A DNA stretch of 27,761 bases. Origin: an uncultured Eubacterium sp. (GTDB lineage: Bacteria; Bacillota; Clostridia; Lachnospirales; Lachnospiraceae). The notes below the pieces were generated by a model. The model searched no databases. It was not told where the DNA came from and saw nothing but the letters and a program-made list of their open reading frames with translations. Shown piece by piece: positions 1-6,943 of the stretch (within the stretch, counting starts at the first letter, position 1; every line of letters begins with the position of its first letter). The stretch is from positions 1 to 27,761 of the forward strand of contig CAJUTR010000032.1 of the NCBI GenBank assembly GCA_910589665.1, in the 5' to 3' direction. Made by a program: the position numbers and the translations under genes.

Positions 1-98
1 CTATTATCCTATTTTTGACCAAATCAGTCGAGGTACATGCTATCTACCGTTTACCTATGTTATGAGAATTTCATAATAGACAGCATAGCTTCTCTTAG

Positions 99-135
99 AA
101 ACGTACCCGAAAAAAAGCGGATACGTTTTTTTGTT
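99..135 (+). terminator. Rho-independent terminator upstream of the sigma-like gene
   Basis: AAACGTA (99-105) pairs with TACGTTT (122-128). The stem continues inward with CCG/CGG past one C-A mismatch and closes on an A-rich loop. A run of T interrupted by one G follows to 135. It would end transcription entering from the left, so the sigma-like gene either has its own promoter between here and 234 or depends on read-through. No convincing promoter is visible in 136-181. Confidence 0.6.
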
Positions 136-181
136 TTTAAAGCAAATTTTCCGCTTTTCTTTCCCAGAGGGCGCTCTCCAC

Positions 182-223
182 CCTCCAATCTGAAATTTTA
201 ACCCCAAAATTTCAGATTGGAGG
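182..223 (+). promoter_or_regulatory. Perfect 18-bp hairpin that buries the Shine-Dalgarno of the sigma-like gene
   Basis: The left arm is 182-199 and the right arm 206-223, perfectly complementary over 18 bases with a six-base loop AACCCC. The last five bases of the right arm (219-223, GGAGG) are the Shine-Dalgarno for the ATG at 234. In the RNA the ribosome binding site would be fully paired with CCTCC at 182-186. There is no T-run after the hairpin, so it is not a terminator. A role in keeping translation of the gene low until the hairpin is opened is an inference. Confidence 0.75.
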
Positions 224-233
224 AATTTAAAAT

Positions 234-707
234 ATGAAGGGAAACCACCCGAAAAGGAGACGTGACAAATACAATCCCTACCACATAAGCGAGTTAAACG
301 GACATTTTTATATTTCATTTCAGGACGGACAAGGTGTGCCGCATGAGTTTGAAATTAGCCATAAACTGTATGAAGTATTTGATGACTCTGAATTAAAAGA
401 CATATCATATCTGCATAAGTGGGACAAGTACATAGAGCATTCAGAAGTATGGGAATCTGCACTGAATGACAGAGCGTTTACACAGCAGGAAAGTGTGGAG
501 GAAATTGTACTGAAGAATATCCTGATAGAAAAGTTACATAGGGCAATCAGAACATTTTCCCCGGTGCAAAGACGCAGATTGATCCTTTATTTTTATGAGG
601 GCATGACCTACGAGCAAATCGCAGAAAGGGAAGGATGTACCAAAATGCCTGTAAAGCGTTCGATTGACGCTGCCATATGCAAATTGAGAAAAGAAATAAA
701 AAAATAA
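234..707 (+). CDS. Sigma-70 region 4-like regulator of the mobile element
   Basis: This 157-residue protein probably acts as a DNA-binding regulator or small sigma-like factor. The C-terminal third (about 96-155) reads as sigma region 4: a helix ending in a TFSPVQRRRLILYFYEG block, then a helix-turn-helix TYEQIAEREGCTKMPVKRSI (about 125-144) and a basic end LRKEIKK. The N-terminal half (1-90) has a basic head and no domain I recognise. Region 2, needed for -10 recognition in true sigma factors, is not evident. Small region-4 proteins of this kind are common in Tn916-like and other Clostridial conjugative elements. GGAGG at 219-223, ten bases before the ATG, sets the start and is held in a perfect hairpin. 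The target genes are unknown. Confidence 0.8.
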   Translation: MKGNHPKRRRDKYNPYHISELNGHFYISFQDGQGVPHEFEISHKLYEVFDDSELKDISYLHKWDKYIEHSEVWESALNDRAFTQQESVEEIVLKNILIEKLHRAIRTFSPVQRRRLILYFYEGMTYEQIAEREGCTKMPVKRSIDAAICKLRKEIKK

Positions 708-1425
708 AATTTGTACGGCTACTTTTTCAGGATTTTGTGGGAAACAAGTGAGAGGGAATTTATTTCCGCGAAGCAACGAGTCAAGTGGACATGCTTGCAT
801 GTCCATTTGGCGACTGCCGCGAGGGTCAAATCCCCCCCTCATCTGTTTCCCTTTTTGTTTGGGAGCAGAACGGACTTTGACAATTCCATAGACCATTCAT
901 CAGGCACATTCCTGTTGTTATCGTGATGAGCGTAAGCCACGTTAGCAGGTACGCCATGATCCGGAGCAGACAAACGCAGCGAAATCCCACTAAATATAAG
1001 AATTGATTTGCGGTCTGCCTGTCTGTTCCGGGGAGCGGGAATTACCGGGCTATAACTGTCAGATTGCTACTGGCAGGGCAATAACAGACAGCAGGCATAA
1101 TGATACTCCTGTCCAGTCATAAGGTCGAGCGTAAAGAACAGTTTCGTTTTGTTGAAGAATGCTTTAGCATTCTTCCAATGATTGCGGAGCAATCTATGGC
1201 GTCGCAACAAATGAGGGCAGCTTGGGGCGATCCCCGGAGGGGTGCAATTCCCGTGGAGCTGGTTAGCAGCCAGCCGTCTGATGACTTCCCAGTACGAATT
1301 GTACTTGTGTCTATTGGACACAACCGCCGGGGTGTCGGGGACAAATAGGCGTTACATATCTGGCAGACAATATTTTTATTGAAAGTCAGGATGTATAAGA
1401 AGCTGGAGATATGGCTTTTGAGACG
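708..1425. other. Hairpin-rich stretch without a credible gene; possible oriT or structured RNA
   Basis: About 720 bases hold no open frame with a ribosome binding site and recognisable protein. Several hairpins are clear: TGGACATGC/GCATGTCCA with a TT loop (786-805, extendable outward to about 782-809), GAAGAATGCT/AGCATTCTTC (1154-1175), GATTGC/GCAATC (1180-1194), CCCC/GGGG around a GGA near 1233-1243, and TTGTGTC/GACACAA near 1305-1323. There is also GAGGG/CCCTC near 821-840. Such density fits a transfer origin, a structured non-coding RNA or the decayed remains of element genes. I cannot choose between them from the sequence. Confidence 0.45.
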
Positions 1426-1439
1426 AAGGAGCTTTTTGT

Positions 1440-1805
1440 ATGAGAGAAAGACGAATAAGACGTGGAGATATTTATCACGCAGATTTAGATCCTGTTTTTG
1501 GCAGTGAACAGGGAGGTTACCGTCCGGTATTGGTTATTCAGAATAATAGAGGGAACCAGTACAGTCCGACTGTGATCGTGGCGGCGATTACAAGCAGACC
1601 AAAAAATAAATTGCCTACTCATGTGGCACTACGGGGAATTGCCGGGCTGGAAAGAGATTCGGTTGCATTACTGGAGCAGATACGGACATTGGATAAAAAG
1701 AGACTGAATGATTATGTAGGAATACTGGACAGGCAACAAATGAAAAAAGTGGACAAAGCGTTGCGGTCCAGTACGGGAATAAGTTGTAGTAACAGGAACA
1801 AATAA
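1440..1805 (+). CDS. MazF/PemK-family endoribonuclease toxin
   Basis: The product is a 121-residue MazF-family toxin, expected to cleave mRNA at short sequence motifs. The match is clear along the length: RRGDIYHADLDPVFGSEQGG, then YRPVLVIQNN, TVIVAAITS, KLPTHV, ERDSVALLEQIRTLDKKRL. By comparison with Bacillus MazF, Arg28 (in GGYRPV) and Thr51 (in AAITS) are the catalytic pair, and both are present. AAGGAG at 1426-1431 supports the ATG at 1440. MazE-type antitoxin genes normally precede mazF directly, but the bases before this gene hold no such frame. The next gene (1916) is an excisionase-like HTH protein, not an obvious antitoxin. It could stabilise the element together with an antitoxin elsewhere, or be an orphan. 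Confidence 0.88.
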   Translation: MRERRIRRGDIYHADLDPVFGSEQGGYRPVLVIQNNRGNQYSPTVIVAAITSRPKNKLPTHVALRGIAGLERDSVALLEQIRTLDKKRLNDYVGILDRQQMKKVDKALRSSTGISCSNRNK

Positions 1806-1813
1806 ATCAAAAA

Positions 1814-1850
1814 TGTCAAGTGTGCAATTTAAAAATTCGCACATTCGACA
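1814..1850. promoter_or_regulatory. Interrupted dyad between the toxin and the excisionase-like gene
   Basis: TGTC (1814-1817), TGTGC (1821-1825) and AATTT (1826-1830) are mirrored by AAATT (1833-1837), GCACA (1839-1843) and GACA (1847-1850), with small unpaired steps between. The symmetry could form an operator for a dimeric regulator (TGTGC and GCACA about 13 bases apart) or an RNA hairpin. No T-run follows, so it is not a terminator. Its position, between the mazF stop and the ribosome binding site at 1902, suggests control of the integration module. Confidence 0.45.
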
Positions 1851-1915
1851 ATGGGCGGCTGGAAAACTATGATAATAGCAGACAGTCGCTCTATTTTATT
1901 GAGGAGGTGCTTGTG

Positions 1916-2113
1916 ATGGATGCTATGTGTGTTGAAAAGAAAGTTTATGATGCGGAAGATATTCAAAAATTATTAGGACTTGGGCGAAGTAAGACTTATG
2001 CTTTTTTAGATGAAGTATATGAAAAACAGAAACCTTTCCGGGTAATTAAAATAGGAAGATTATACCGGGTGCCAAAGGAAATATTTGATAAGTGGCTGAA
2101 TGGAGAAGTCTGA
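1916..2113 (+). CDS. Excisionase-like small HTH DNA-binding protein
   Basis: This 65-residue protein resembles the small winged HTH proteins of the excisionase/MerR-like (HTH_17) type, which bend DNA at element ends and steer the integrase toward excision. Visible features are YDAEDIQKLLGLGRSKTYAF (helix-turn-helix, residues 11-30), a basic stretch, and the wing-like VIKIGRLYRVPKEIFDKWL (about 43-61), typical for the family. The frame is open further upstream, but AGGAGG at 1902-1907 sits eight bases before the ATG at 1916, which decides the start. The stop at 2113 lies 19 bases before the start of the first integrase, so the two are probably co-translated. A transcriptional role for int is an equally possible reading. 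Confidence 0.8.
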   Translation: MDAMCVEKKVYDAEDIQKLLGLGRSKTYAFLDEVYEKQKPFRVIKIGRLYRVPKEIFDKWLNGEV

Positions 2114-2132
2114 GTATGCGGAGGTGATGGAT

Positions 2133-3305
2133 ATGGCCAAAAAGACACAGAAAAAAAGCGTTGCTTTTTTTGAGAGAAATTCATGGTATCACCGTACAAA
2201 GGTAATGGATGAAAATGGTACAGTGAAATACGGAAAGAAAGGCGGTTTTTCCAGTCAGGAAGAAGCAGAGGAAAGTTATCATAAATATGAGAAGGAATTT
2301 AATACCCAGTTGCGGAAACAGCAGCTTTCCTGCAAAGAGAACCGGGAAATCATGTTTAAGGATTACCTGATTTACTGGTTTGAGGAAGTGTTTTCAAAGA
2401 GAATTGAAACGACAACAAGGATGGTTGCTGCCTATGCAGTTTATGATCTGATCCTTCCAAACATCGACTTTGATATAAAAATGAGGTTTGTGAGCGTAGA
2501 ATATTTGGATGGATTGCTGGAGAGAGTATCAAAGGTTTGTGTTTCGGCGGGTAACAAGAGTAGAGAAATTCTGAATATTGCCATGAAAGAGGCAGTCATT
2601 GAAGGATACATCAGTGTGAATCCGGTGCCGGAAACAAAAACGTATAGAAGAAAGAAACCAAATATTGTCATACTGAGCAAAGAGAGAATCAGGGTGCTGT
2701 TACAGGCAGCATCAAAAGACAACTGGTATTTGGAAATTCTATTGGGATTGTTTTGCGGGCTGCGGAAAGGTGAGATATATGGGCTGAAATTTTCGGACTT
2801 TGACACAGAACACCATACTGTGAAGATCAGCAGACAGATCGTTGCAAATCCTGTTATCAGAGAGGGCAGCAAGATTGAGGAATACAGTCTTCGGGAACGT
2901 GATCCTAAAACACCGAACAGTTTCCGGACATTGCGTGTGCCGGATGTGATCATGGATGAGTTGGAAAAGAGGAGGTCTCTTGTAGATATGTATAAAGAGA
3001 AGATGCAGGAGGATTTTTGCGACAATGGTTATATAAGTTGTCAGAGTAATGGAAAAGTACATAGCCTGTCAGCCATGAATATTGCGTTGAGGAAATTGTG
3101 CGTCAGAAACAGTCTTCCGCCTGTGTCGGTGCATGGTCTCCGTCATATGTTTGCAACTATTCTGGTAGAGCAAGGGGTGTCACTGGCGAAAATATCAGGT
3201 TTGCTAGGGCATAGTTCTGTGAACACCACATTTGAATATTACTGTGATGTCATGGACGAGAAAGAAAGGATCATTGCCTTTATGAATGATACATTTACAC
3301 TGTAA
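2133..3305 (+). CDS. Tyrosine recombinase/integrase, first of a tandem pair
   Basis: This 390-residue phage-type integrase should cut and rejoin DNA at the element's attachment sites. The N-terminal 60 residues resemble the arm-type DNA-binding domain of Tn916-like integrases (SWYHRTKVMDENGTVKYGKKGGF). A core-binding SAM-like domain (about 72-170) and the catalytic domain (about 180-385) follow. Catalytic residues are Arg211 (CGLRKGEI), Lys259, His334 and Arg337 (VHGLRHMFAT), His360 (LLGHSS) and the nucleophile Tyr369, so it looks active. GGAGG at 2120-2124 favours the ATG at 2133 over in-frame ATGs at 2100 and 2127. The next recombinase begins 16 bases after the stop. Its own Shine-Dalgarno lies in that gap. 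Confidence 0.9.
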   Translation: MAKKTQKKSVAFFERNSWYHRTKVMDENGTVKYGKKGGFSSQEEAEESYHKYEKEFNTQLRKQQLSCKENREIMFKDYLIYWFEEVFSKRIETTTRMVAAYAVYDLILPNIDFDIKMRFVSVEYLDGLLERVSKVCVSAGNKSREILNIAMKEAVIEGYISVNPVPETKTYRRKKPNIVILSKERIRVLLQAASKDNWYLEILLGLFCGLRKGEIYGLKFSDFDTEHHTVKISRQIVANPVIREGSKIEEYSLRERDPKTPNSFRTLRVPDVIMDELEKRRSLVDMYKEKMQEDFCDNGYISCQSNGKVHSLSAMNIALRKLCVRNSLPPVSVHGLRHMFATILVEQGVSLAKISGLLGHSSVNTTFEYYCDVMDEKERIIAFMNDTFTL

Positions 3306-3321
3306 GCAAGAGGAGGAGATT

Positions 3322-4605
3322 ATGGGATTTGATCTGAAAATGCAGCAATATGTTGACTGGAAAATTTACAATGTTACAAAGATAAAAAATGGTTTTGGCT
3401 ACCGTGTTGTACTTATCTATATGGATGGAACGAAAATATCACAGCAGAAATCCGGGTTTTCAACAAAAAAAGCTGCCAGTGCAGACCGGGACAAAACAAT
3501 GGGAGAGCTTTATGCGGGGACTTATGTGGTGTATTCCAATGTAAAAGTCAGGGATTTTATGGTATTTTGGTTAGAGGATGAAATGCGTCCACAGATTACA
3601 AGCAGTTCATACGAAACATACAGTAATGTCGTCCATAACCATATCATACCGAAACTAGGTGGCATTAAGATGACAGAACTAAAACGGAGCCATGTTCAAA
3701 AACTTTACAATGAAACAGCAGCATACTCCGTTTCGGTTGCCCGGATTACAAAAACGGTTATGAATACCTCTATGCGGTATGCACAAAGTAGAAAAATCAT
3801 TTCTAACAACCCGGCAGTAGAAGTGGCACTACCCAAACAAGTAGGGAAAAAGCCATATCATACCCGAAATATAGATGCCCAAAAGACGCTGAATACAGAA
3901 CAGATCCAGACACTGATCAAGGCAAGTGAAAGCACACCGATTCATATGCAGGTGTTGTTTGCGGTTTTAATGGGATTGCGGCGGTGCGAGATCAATGGAG
4001 TAAAATATTCTGATGTTGATTATATCAACAGAACGTTGTGTATACAGCGGCAGTTAGGCAAGAAACCGAATACGGCAGCGGAGGATTTCCCGGCAAAGTC
4101 TTTTACCAAGCAGGAAATCGGACTGAAAACGTCATCCAGTTACCGGACGATTCCCATACCGGATTATGTATTTGAAGCAATCCTTGAGCAAAGGAAGATA
4201 TACGAGAAAAACCGCAGGCGGAGACCGGCGGCCTTTCAGGATCTGGATTATATCTGCTGTTCCAGTTATGGACGACCAAGAAGTAAGGGTTTTCACTGGA
4301 AACATTATAAGAAGCTGCTTCAGGAGAATAATCTGCCGGATATAAAATGGCATGATTTGAGAAGTACCTTCTGTACGGTATTGCTGAAAAATGACTTTAA
4401 CCCGAAAGCGGTCTCACAGCTTATGGGACATGCCAAAGAAATTATTACCATAGATGTATATGGCGATACGGCAGAAATCATAGAGGACTGTTTGGATGAA
4501 CTTCAGCCATTTATTGATGATGTGGTACCAAAAGCGGAAACAGAGGAAAAAAACGATTTTTCAAAGGATGACTACATGGACTGCCTGGAGAGGTTTTTGG
4601 CATAA
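3322..4605 (+). CDS. Tyrosine recombinase/integrase, second of a tandem pair
   Basis: This 427-residue tyrosine recombinase differs clearly from the one just upstream. It has an N-terminal arm-binding-like part (YRVVLIYMDGTKISQQKSGF), a core-binding domain (about 73-170) and a catalytic domain (about 190-390). The catalytic set is complete: Arg220 (LMGLRRCEI), Lys269 (LKTSSSYR), His344 and Arg347 (WHDLRSTF), His370 (LMGHAK) and Tyr380 (IDVYGD). The acidic tail of about 35 residues is unlike the first integrase. AGGAGGAG at 3310-3317 sets the start at 3322. Two adjacent recombinases may act as a heteromeric pair, control direction, or reflect one element inside another. A terminator follows at 4621. 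Confidence 0.9.
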   Translation: MGFDLKMQQYVDWKIYNVTKIKNGFGYRVVLIYMDGTKISQQKSGFSTKKAASADRDKTMGELYAGTYVVYSNVKVRDFMVFWLEDEMRPQITSSSYETYSNVVHNHIIPKLGGIKMTELKRSHVQKLYNETAAYSVSVARITKTVMNTSMRYAQSRKIISNNPAVEVALPKQVGKKPYHTRNIDAQKTLNTEQIQTLIKASESTPIHMQVLFAVLMGLRRCEINGVKYSDVDYINRTLCIQRQLGKKPNTAAEDFPAKSFTKQEIGLKTSSSYRTIPIPDYVFEAILEQRKIYEKNRRRRPAAFQDLDYICCSSYGRPRSKGFHWKHYKKLLQENNLPDIKWHDLRSTFCTVLLKNDFNPKAVSQLMGHAKEIITIDVYGDTAEIIEDCLDELQPFIDDVVPKAETEEKNDFSKDDYMDCLERFLA

Positions 4606-4620
4606 AAAATCTAAAAGAAA

Positions 4621-4661
4621 AAAGTACAGAACAGATGTTCATTTTGCTCTGTACTTTTTTT
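4621..4661 (+). terminator. Rho-independent terminator after the integrase pair
   Basis: AAAGTACAGA (4621-4630) pairs perfectly with TCTGTACTTT (4648-4657), and the preceding A-run extends the stem. A T-run follows to 4661. It closes the integration module and shields uvrB from element transcription. Confidence 0.85.
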
Positions 4662-4910
4662 ATGTTTCGTGGTATACTATGTCTAGAGCTATAGACAAAA
4701 CAACAGTTGCACAAAATATGTGACTTTCTTTACATACCGTGATACCGTGTGTTATGAGGTGTTGCAGTGTTTCAAAAAAATAGATTTGTGACTTGCATTC
4801 GTGTAAATAAAAAAGTTTGCCTATAAGCCAGTAAAAAAATGAGAAATTACACGAATTTTTTTGTGCATTACACGAATTTCGTGGCTCATAGTAGTCAAAG
4901 TAACTTCGTG
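4662..4910. repeat. Repeat-rich junction before uvrB: candidate attachment site or recombinase-binding array
   Basis: No gene lies here. ATTACACGAATTT occurs twice as a direct repeat (4846-4858 and 4867-4879), exactly 21 bases apart. A related inverted copy, ATTCGTGTAAAT, is at 4797-4808. The hexamer TTCGTG also occurs at 4666, 4878 and 4905, and CACGAA-T-TTCGTG (4871-4883) is a perfect dyad. ATACCGTG is repeated in tandem at 4734-4749, and GTCTA/TAGAC frame a near-palindrome at 4681-4696. Arrays like this fit arm- and core-type sites of the two integrases next door. The uvrB promoter must also be here, but no strong -35/-10 pair is visible. Confidence 0.55.
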
Positions 4911-4926
4911 AAAGAGAGGTTTTAGT

Positions 4927-6915
4927 ATGTCAGAATTCAAACTTCAAGCCCCGTTCCAGCCCACCGGCGACCAGCCGGATGCCATCAAAGCCCTTGTAGA
5001 CGGCTTTAAGGAAGGCAACCAGTTCCAGACTTTACTGGGGGTTACGGGATCGGGCAAGACATTTACGATGGCAAACGTCATTCAGGAATTACAGAAACCG
5101 ACGCTGGTCATTGCCCACAACAAGACATTAGCAGCCCAGTTATATGGAGAGTTCAAGGAGATGTTTCCTGAGAATGCAGTGGAGTTCTTCGTCTCCTACT
5201 ACGATTATTACCAGCCCGAGGCATATGTCCCTTCTACGGATACGTATATCGAAAAGGATTCGGCGATCAATGAAGAGATTGACAAGCTGCGCCATTCAGC
5301 GACCGCAGCGTTGACCGAGCGGAGGGATGTTGTCATCATCGCGAGCGTGTCGTGCATTTACGGATTGGGAAGCCCGATCGACTATCAGAATATGACGGTT
5401 TCGCTCCGGCCGGGGATGAATAAGGACAGGGATGAGGTGATCCGGCGGCTGGTAGAGATCCAGTATACGCGCAATGACATGGATTTTCACCGCGGCACGT
5501 TCCGTGTGAGGGGCGATGTCGTGGAAATATTTCCGGCATCGGCGTCCGACCGGGCCATCCGGGTGGAATTTTTCGGAGATGAGGTTGACCGGATCCAGGA
5601 AATTGACGTGATCACAGGCGCGCCGGTCAGCAATCTGGAGCACATGGTCGTGTTCCCGGCATCGCATTACGTCGTGTCGCAGGAGAAGATGGAGCGGGCC
5701 ATTGTGGGCATAGAGAATGAACTGCGGGAGCGTGTGAAATACTTTAAAAGTGAGGACAAGCTGATCGAGGCGCAGCGGATTTCCGAGAGGACGCATTTTG
5801 ATATTGAGATGATGCGGGAGACGGGGTTCTGCTCAGGGATCGAGAACTATTCGATGCACCTGGCCGGCATGGCAGAGGGGGAGATGCCGCACACGCTGTT
5901 GGACTATTTCCCGGATGATTTTCTCATTATCGTGGATGAGTCGCACATCACGATCCCGCAGGTTCGCGGTATGTATGCCGGAGACCAGTCGAGAAAGTCT
6001 ACGCTTGTAGATTATGGGTTCCGCCTTCCTTCGGCGAAGAGTAACCGGCCTTTAAACTTCGGGGAATTCGAAGGGCATATCAACCAGATGATGTTTGTGT
6101 CGGCTACGCCATCTGACTATGAAAGCGCGCATGAGCTCATGAGGACCGAGCAGATCATACGCCCGACGGGGCTTTTGGATCCCGAGGTCGTCGTTCGTCC
6201 GGTGAAGGGGCAGGTCGATGACCTGCTGTCGGAGATACGGAGTGTGGTCAAAAATAAGGGGAAAGTGCTGGTCACGACGCTGACGAAGCGGATGGCAGAA
6301 GATCTGACGGATTATTATAAGGAAATCGGTGTCCGGGTCAAATACCTGCACTCGGATATTGATACGATGGAGCGTTCGGAGATCATCCGGGATATGAGGC
6401 TGGACGTGTTTGATGTCCTGGTCGGCATCAACCTCCTGCGGGAGGGGCTGGACATCCCGGAAGTATGTCTTGTGGCAATTTTAGACGCCGATAAGGAAGG
6501 ATTCCTCCGCTCGGAGACTTCGCTGATCCAGACGATCGGCCGCGCGGCGCGGAACGCGGACGGGCGCGTAATCATGTACGCGGATCAGATGACGGATTCG
6601 ATGAAAAAGGCGATCGGGGAGACCGAGCGCCGCCGCCGCATCCAGGACGCGTACAATCAGGAACACGGCATCACGCCGCAGACGATAAAGAAGGCTGTCC
6701 GGGAGTTGATCCGGATATCCACGAAGGCGGATTCGGGCATGGAGGATCTGGAACAAGATCCTGAATATATGTCGAGAGAGGAATTGGAGAAGCAGTTACA
6801 GAAGATCATGAAGCGCATGAACCAGGCCGCCGCCGAATTGAATTTCGAGGCCGCCGCCGAACTGCGGGATAAAATGATCGAGTGGAAGAAGATTTTACAG
6901 AACTTAGAGGACTGA
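4927..6915 (+). CDS. uvrB: Excinuclease ABC subunit B (nucleotide excision repair)
   Basis: UvrB is the damage-verifying helicase-like subunit: UvrA loads it on damaged DNA and it then positions UvrC for incision. At 662 residues it matches the usual length. Visible are the Walker A GVTGSGKT (38-45), the beta-hairpin region YYDYYQPEAYVPSTDTYIEK, the DESH helicase motif, the HINQMMFVSATPSDYE block, and the GINLLREGLDIPEV and QTIGRAARN motifs. The C-terminal UVR domain (EELEKQLQKIMKRMNQAAAE onward) binds UvrC. AGAGAGG before the ATG supports the start. uvrA begins 28 bases downstream, so the two form an operon. No GAAC-N4-GTTC LexA-type box is visible upstream. If uvrB is SOS-controlled here, the site differs from that pattern. 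Confidence 0.98.
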   Translation: MSEFKLQAPFQPTGDQPDAIKALVDGFKEGNQFQTLLGVTGSGKTFTMANVIQELQKPTLVIAHNKTLAAQLYGEFKEMFPENAVEFFVSYYDYYQPEAYVPSTDTYIEKDSAINEEIDKLRHSATAALTERRDVVIIASVSCIYGLGSPIDYQNMTVSLRPGMNKDRDEVIRRLVEIQYTRNDMDFHRGTFRVRGDVVEIFPASASDRAIRVEFFGDEVDRIQEIDVITGAPVSNLEHMVVFPASHYVVSQEKMERAIVGIENELRERVKYFKSEDKLIEAQRISERTHFDIEMMRETGFCSGIENYSMHLAGMAEGEMPHTLLDYFPDDFLIIVDESHITIPQVRGMYAGDQSRKSTLVDYGFRLPSAKSNRPLNFGEFEGHINQMMFVSATPSDYESAHELMRTEQIIRPTGLLDPEVVVRPVKGQVDDLLSEIRSVVKNKGKVLVTTLTKRMAEDLTDYYKEIGVRVKYLHSDIDTMERSEIIRDMRLDVFDVLVGINLLREGLDIPEVCLVAILDADKEGFLRSETSLIQTIGRAARNADGRVIMYADQMTDSMKKAIGETERRRRIQDAYNQEHGITPQTIKKAVRELIRISTKADSGMEDLEQDPEYMSREELEKQLQKIMKRMNQAAAELNFEAAAELRDKMIEWKKILQNLED

Positions 6916-6943
6916 GAAAAAGATTTGGAGGTTTTAGGTCGTC

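Larger units (their letters stand above)
1..4910 (+). mobile_element. Right end of an integrative (probably conjugative) element, partial
   Basis: The genes from 234 to 4605 all lie on the plus strand: a sigma-region-4 protein, a MazF toxin, an excisionase-like HTH protein and two tyrosine recombinases. They end in a terminator and a repeat-rich intergenic region just before uvrB. A sigma-like regulator, an Xis-like protein and Int genes at one end is the known layout of Tn916-type and related Clostridial elements. The DNA is visibly AT-richer than the uvrBA genes that follow. No relaxase, coupling protein or type IV secretion gene is in view, so the rest must lie to the left or has been lost. 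The left boundary is not in this window and the exact right boundary is inferred, somewhere in 4662-4926. Confidence 0.7.

Noticed and set aside
15..43. TTGACC with a TGCTAT 17 bases later, as a promoter for the sigma-like gene
   Set aside because: The -10 match is weak and a terminator lies between it and the gene.
711..926. Open frame of 71 codons after the sigma-like gene
   Set aside because: It lacks a ribosome binding site, has no protein-like composition, and its DNA is dominated by hairpins, so it is more likely non-coding.
1100..1348. Open frame of 82 codons before mazF, considered as an antitoxin
   Set aside because: There is no ribosome binding site and no resemblance to MazE. The sequence runs through several hairpins, and it ends about 90 bases before the toxin.
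4662..4926. LexA/SOS box before uvrB
   Set aside because: No GAAC or GAAC-N4-GTTC pattern is present. The repeats there are of the CACGAA type.
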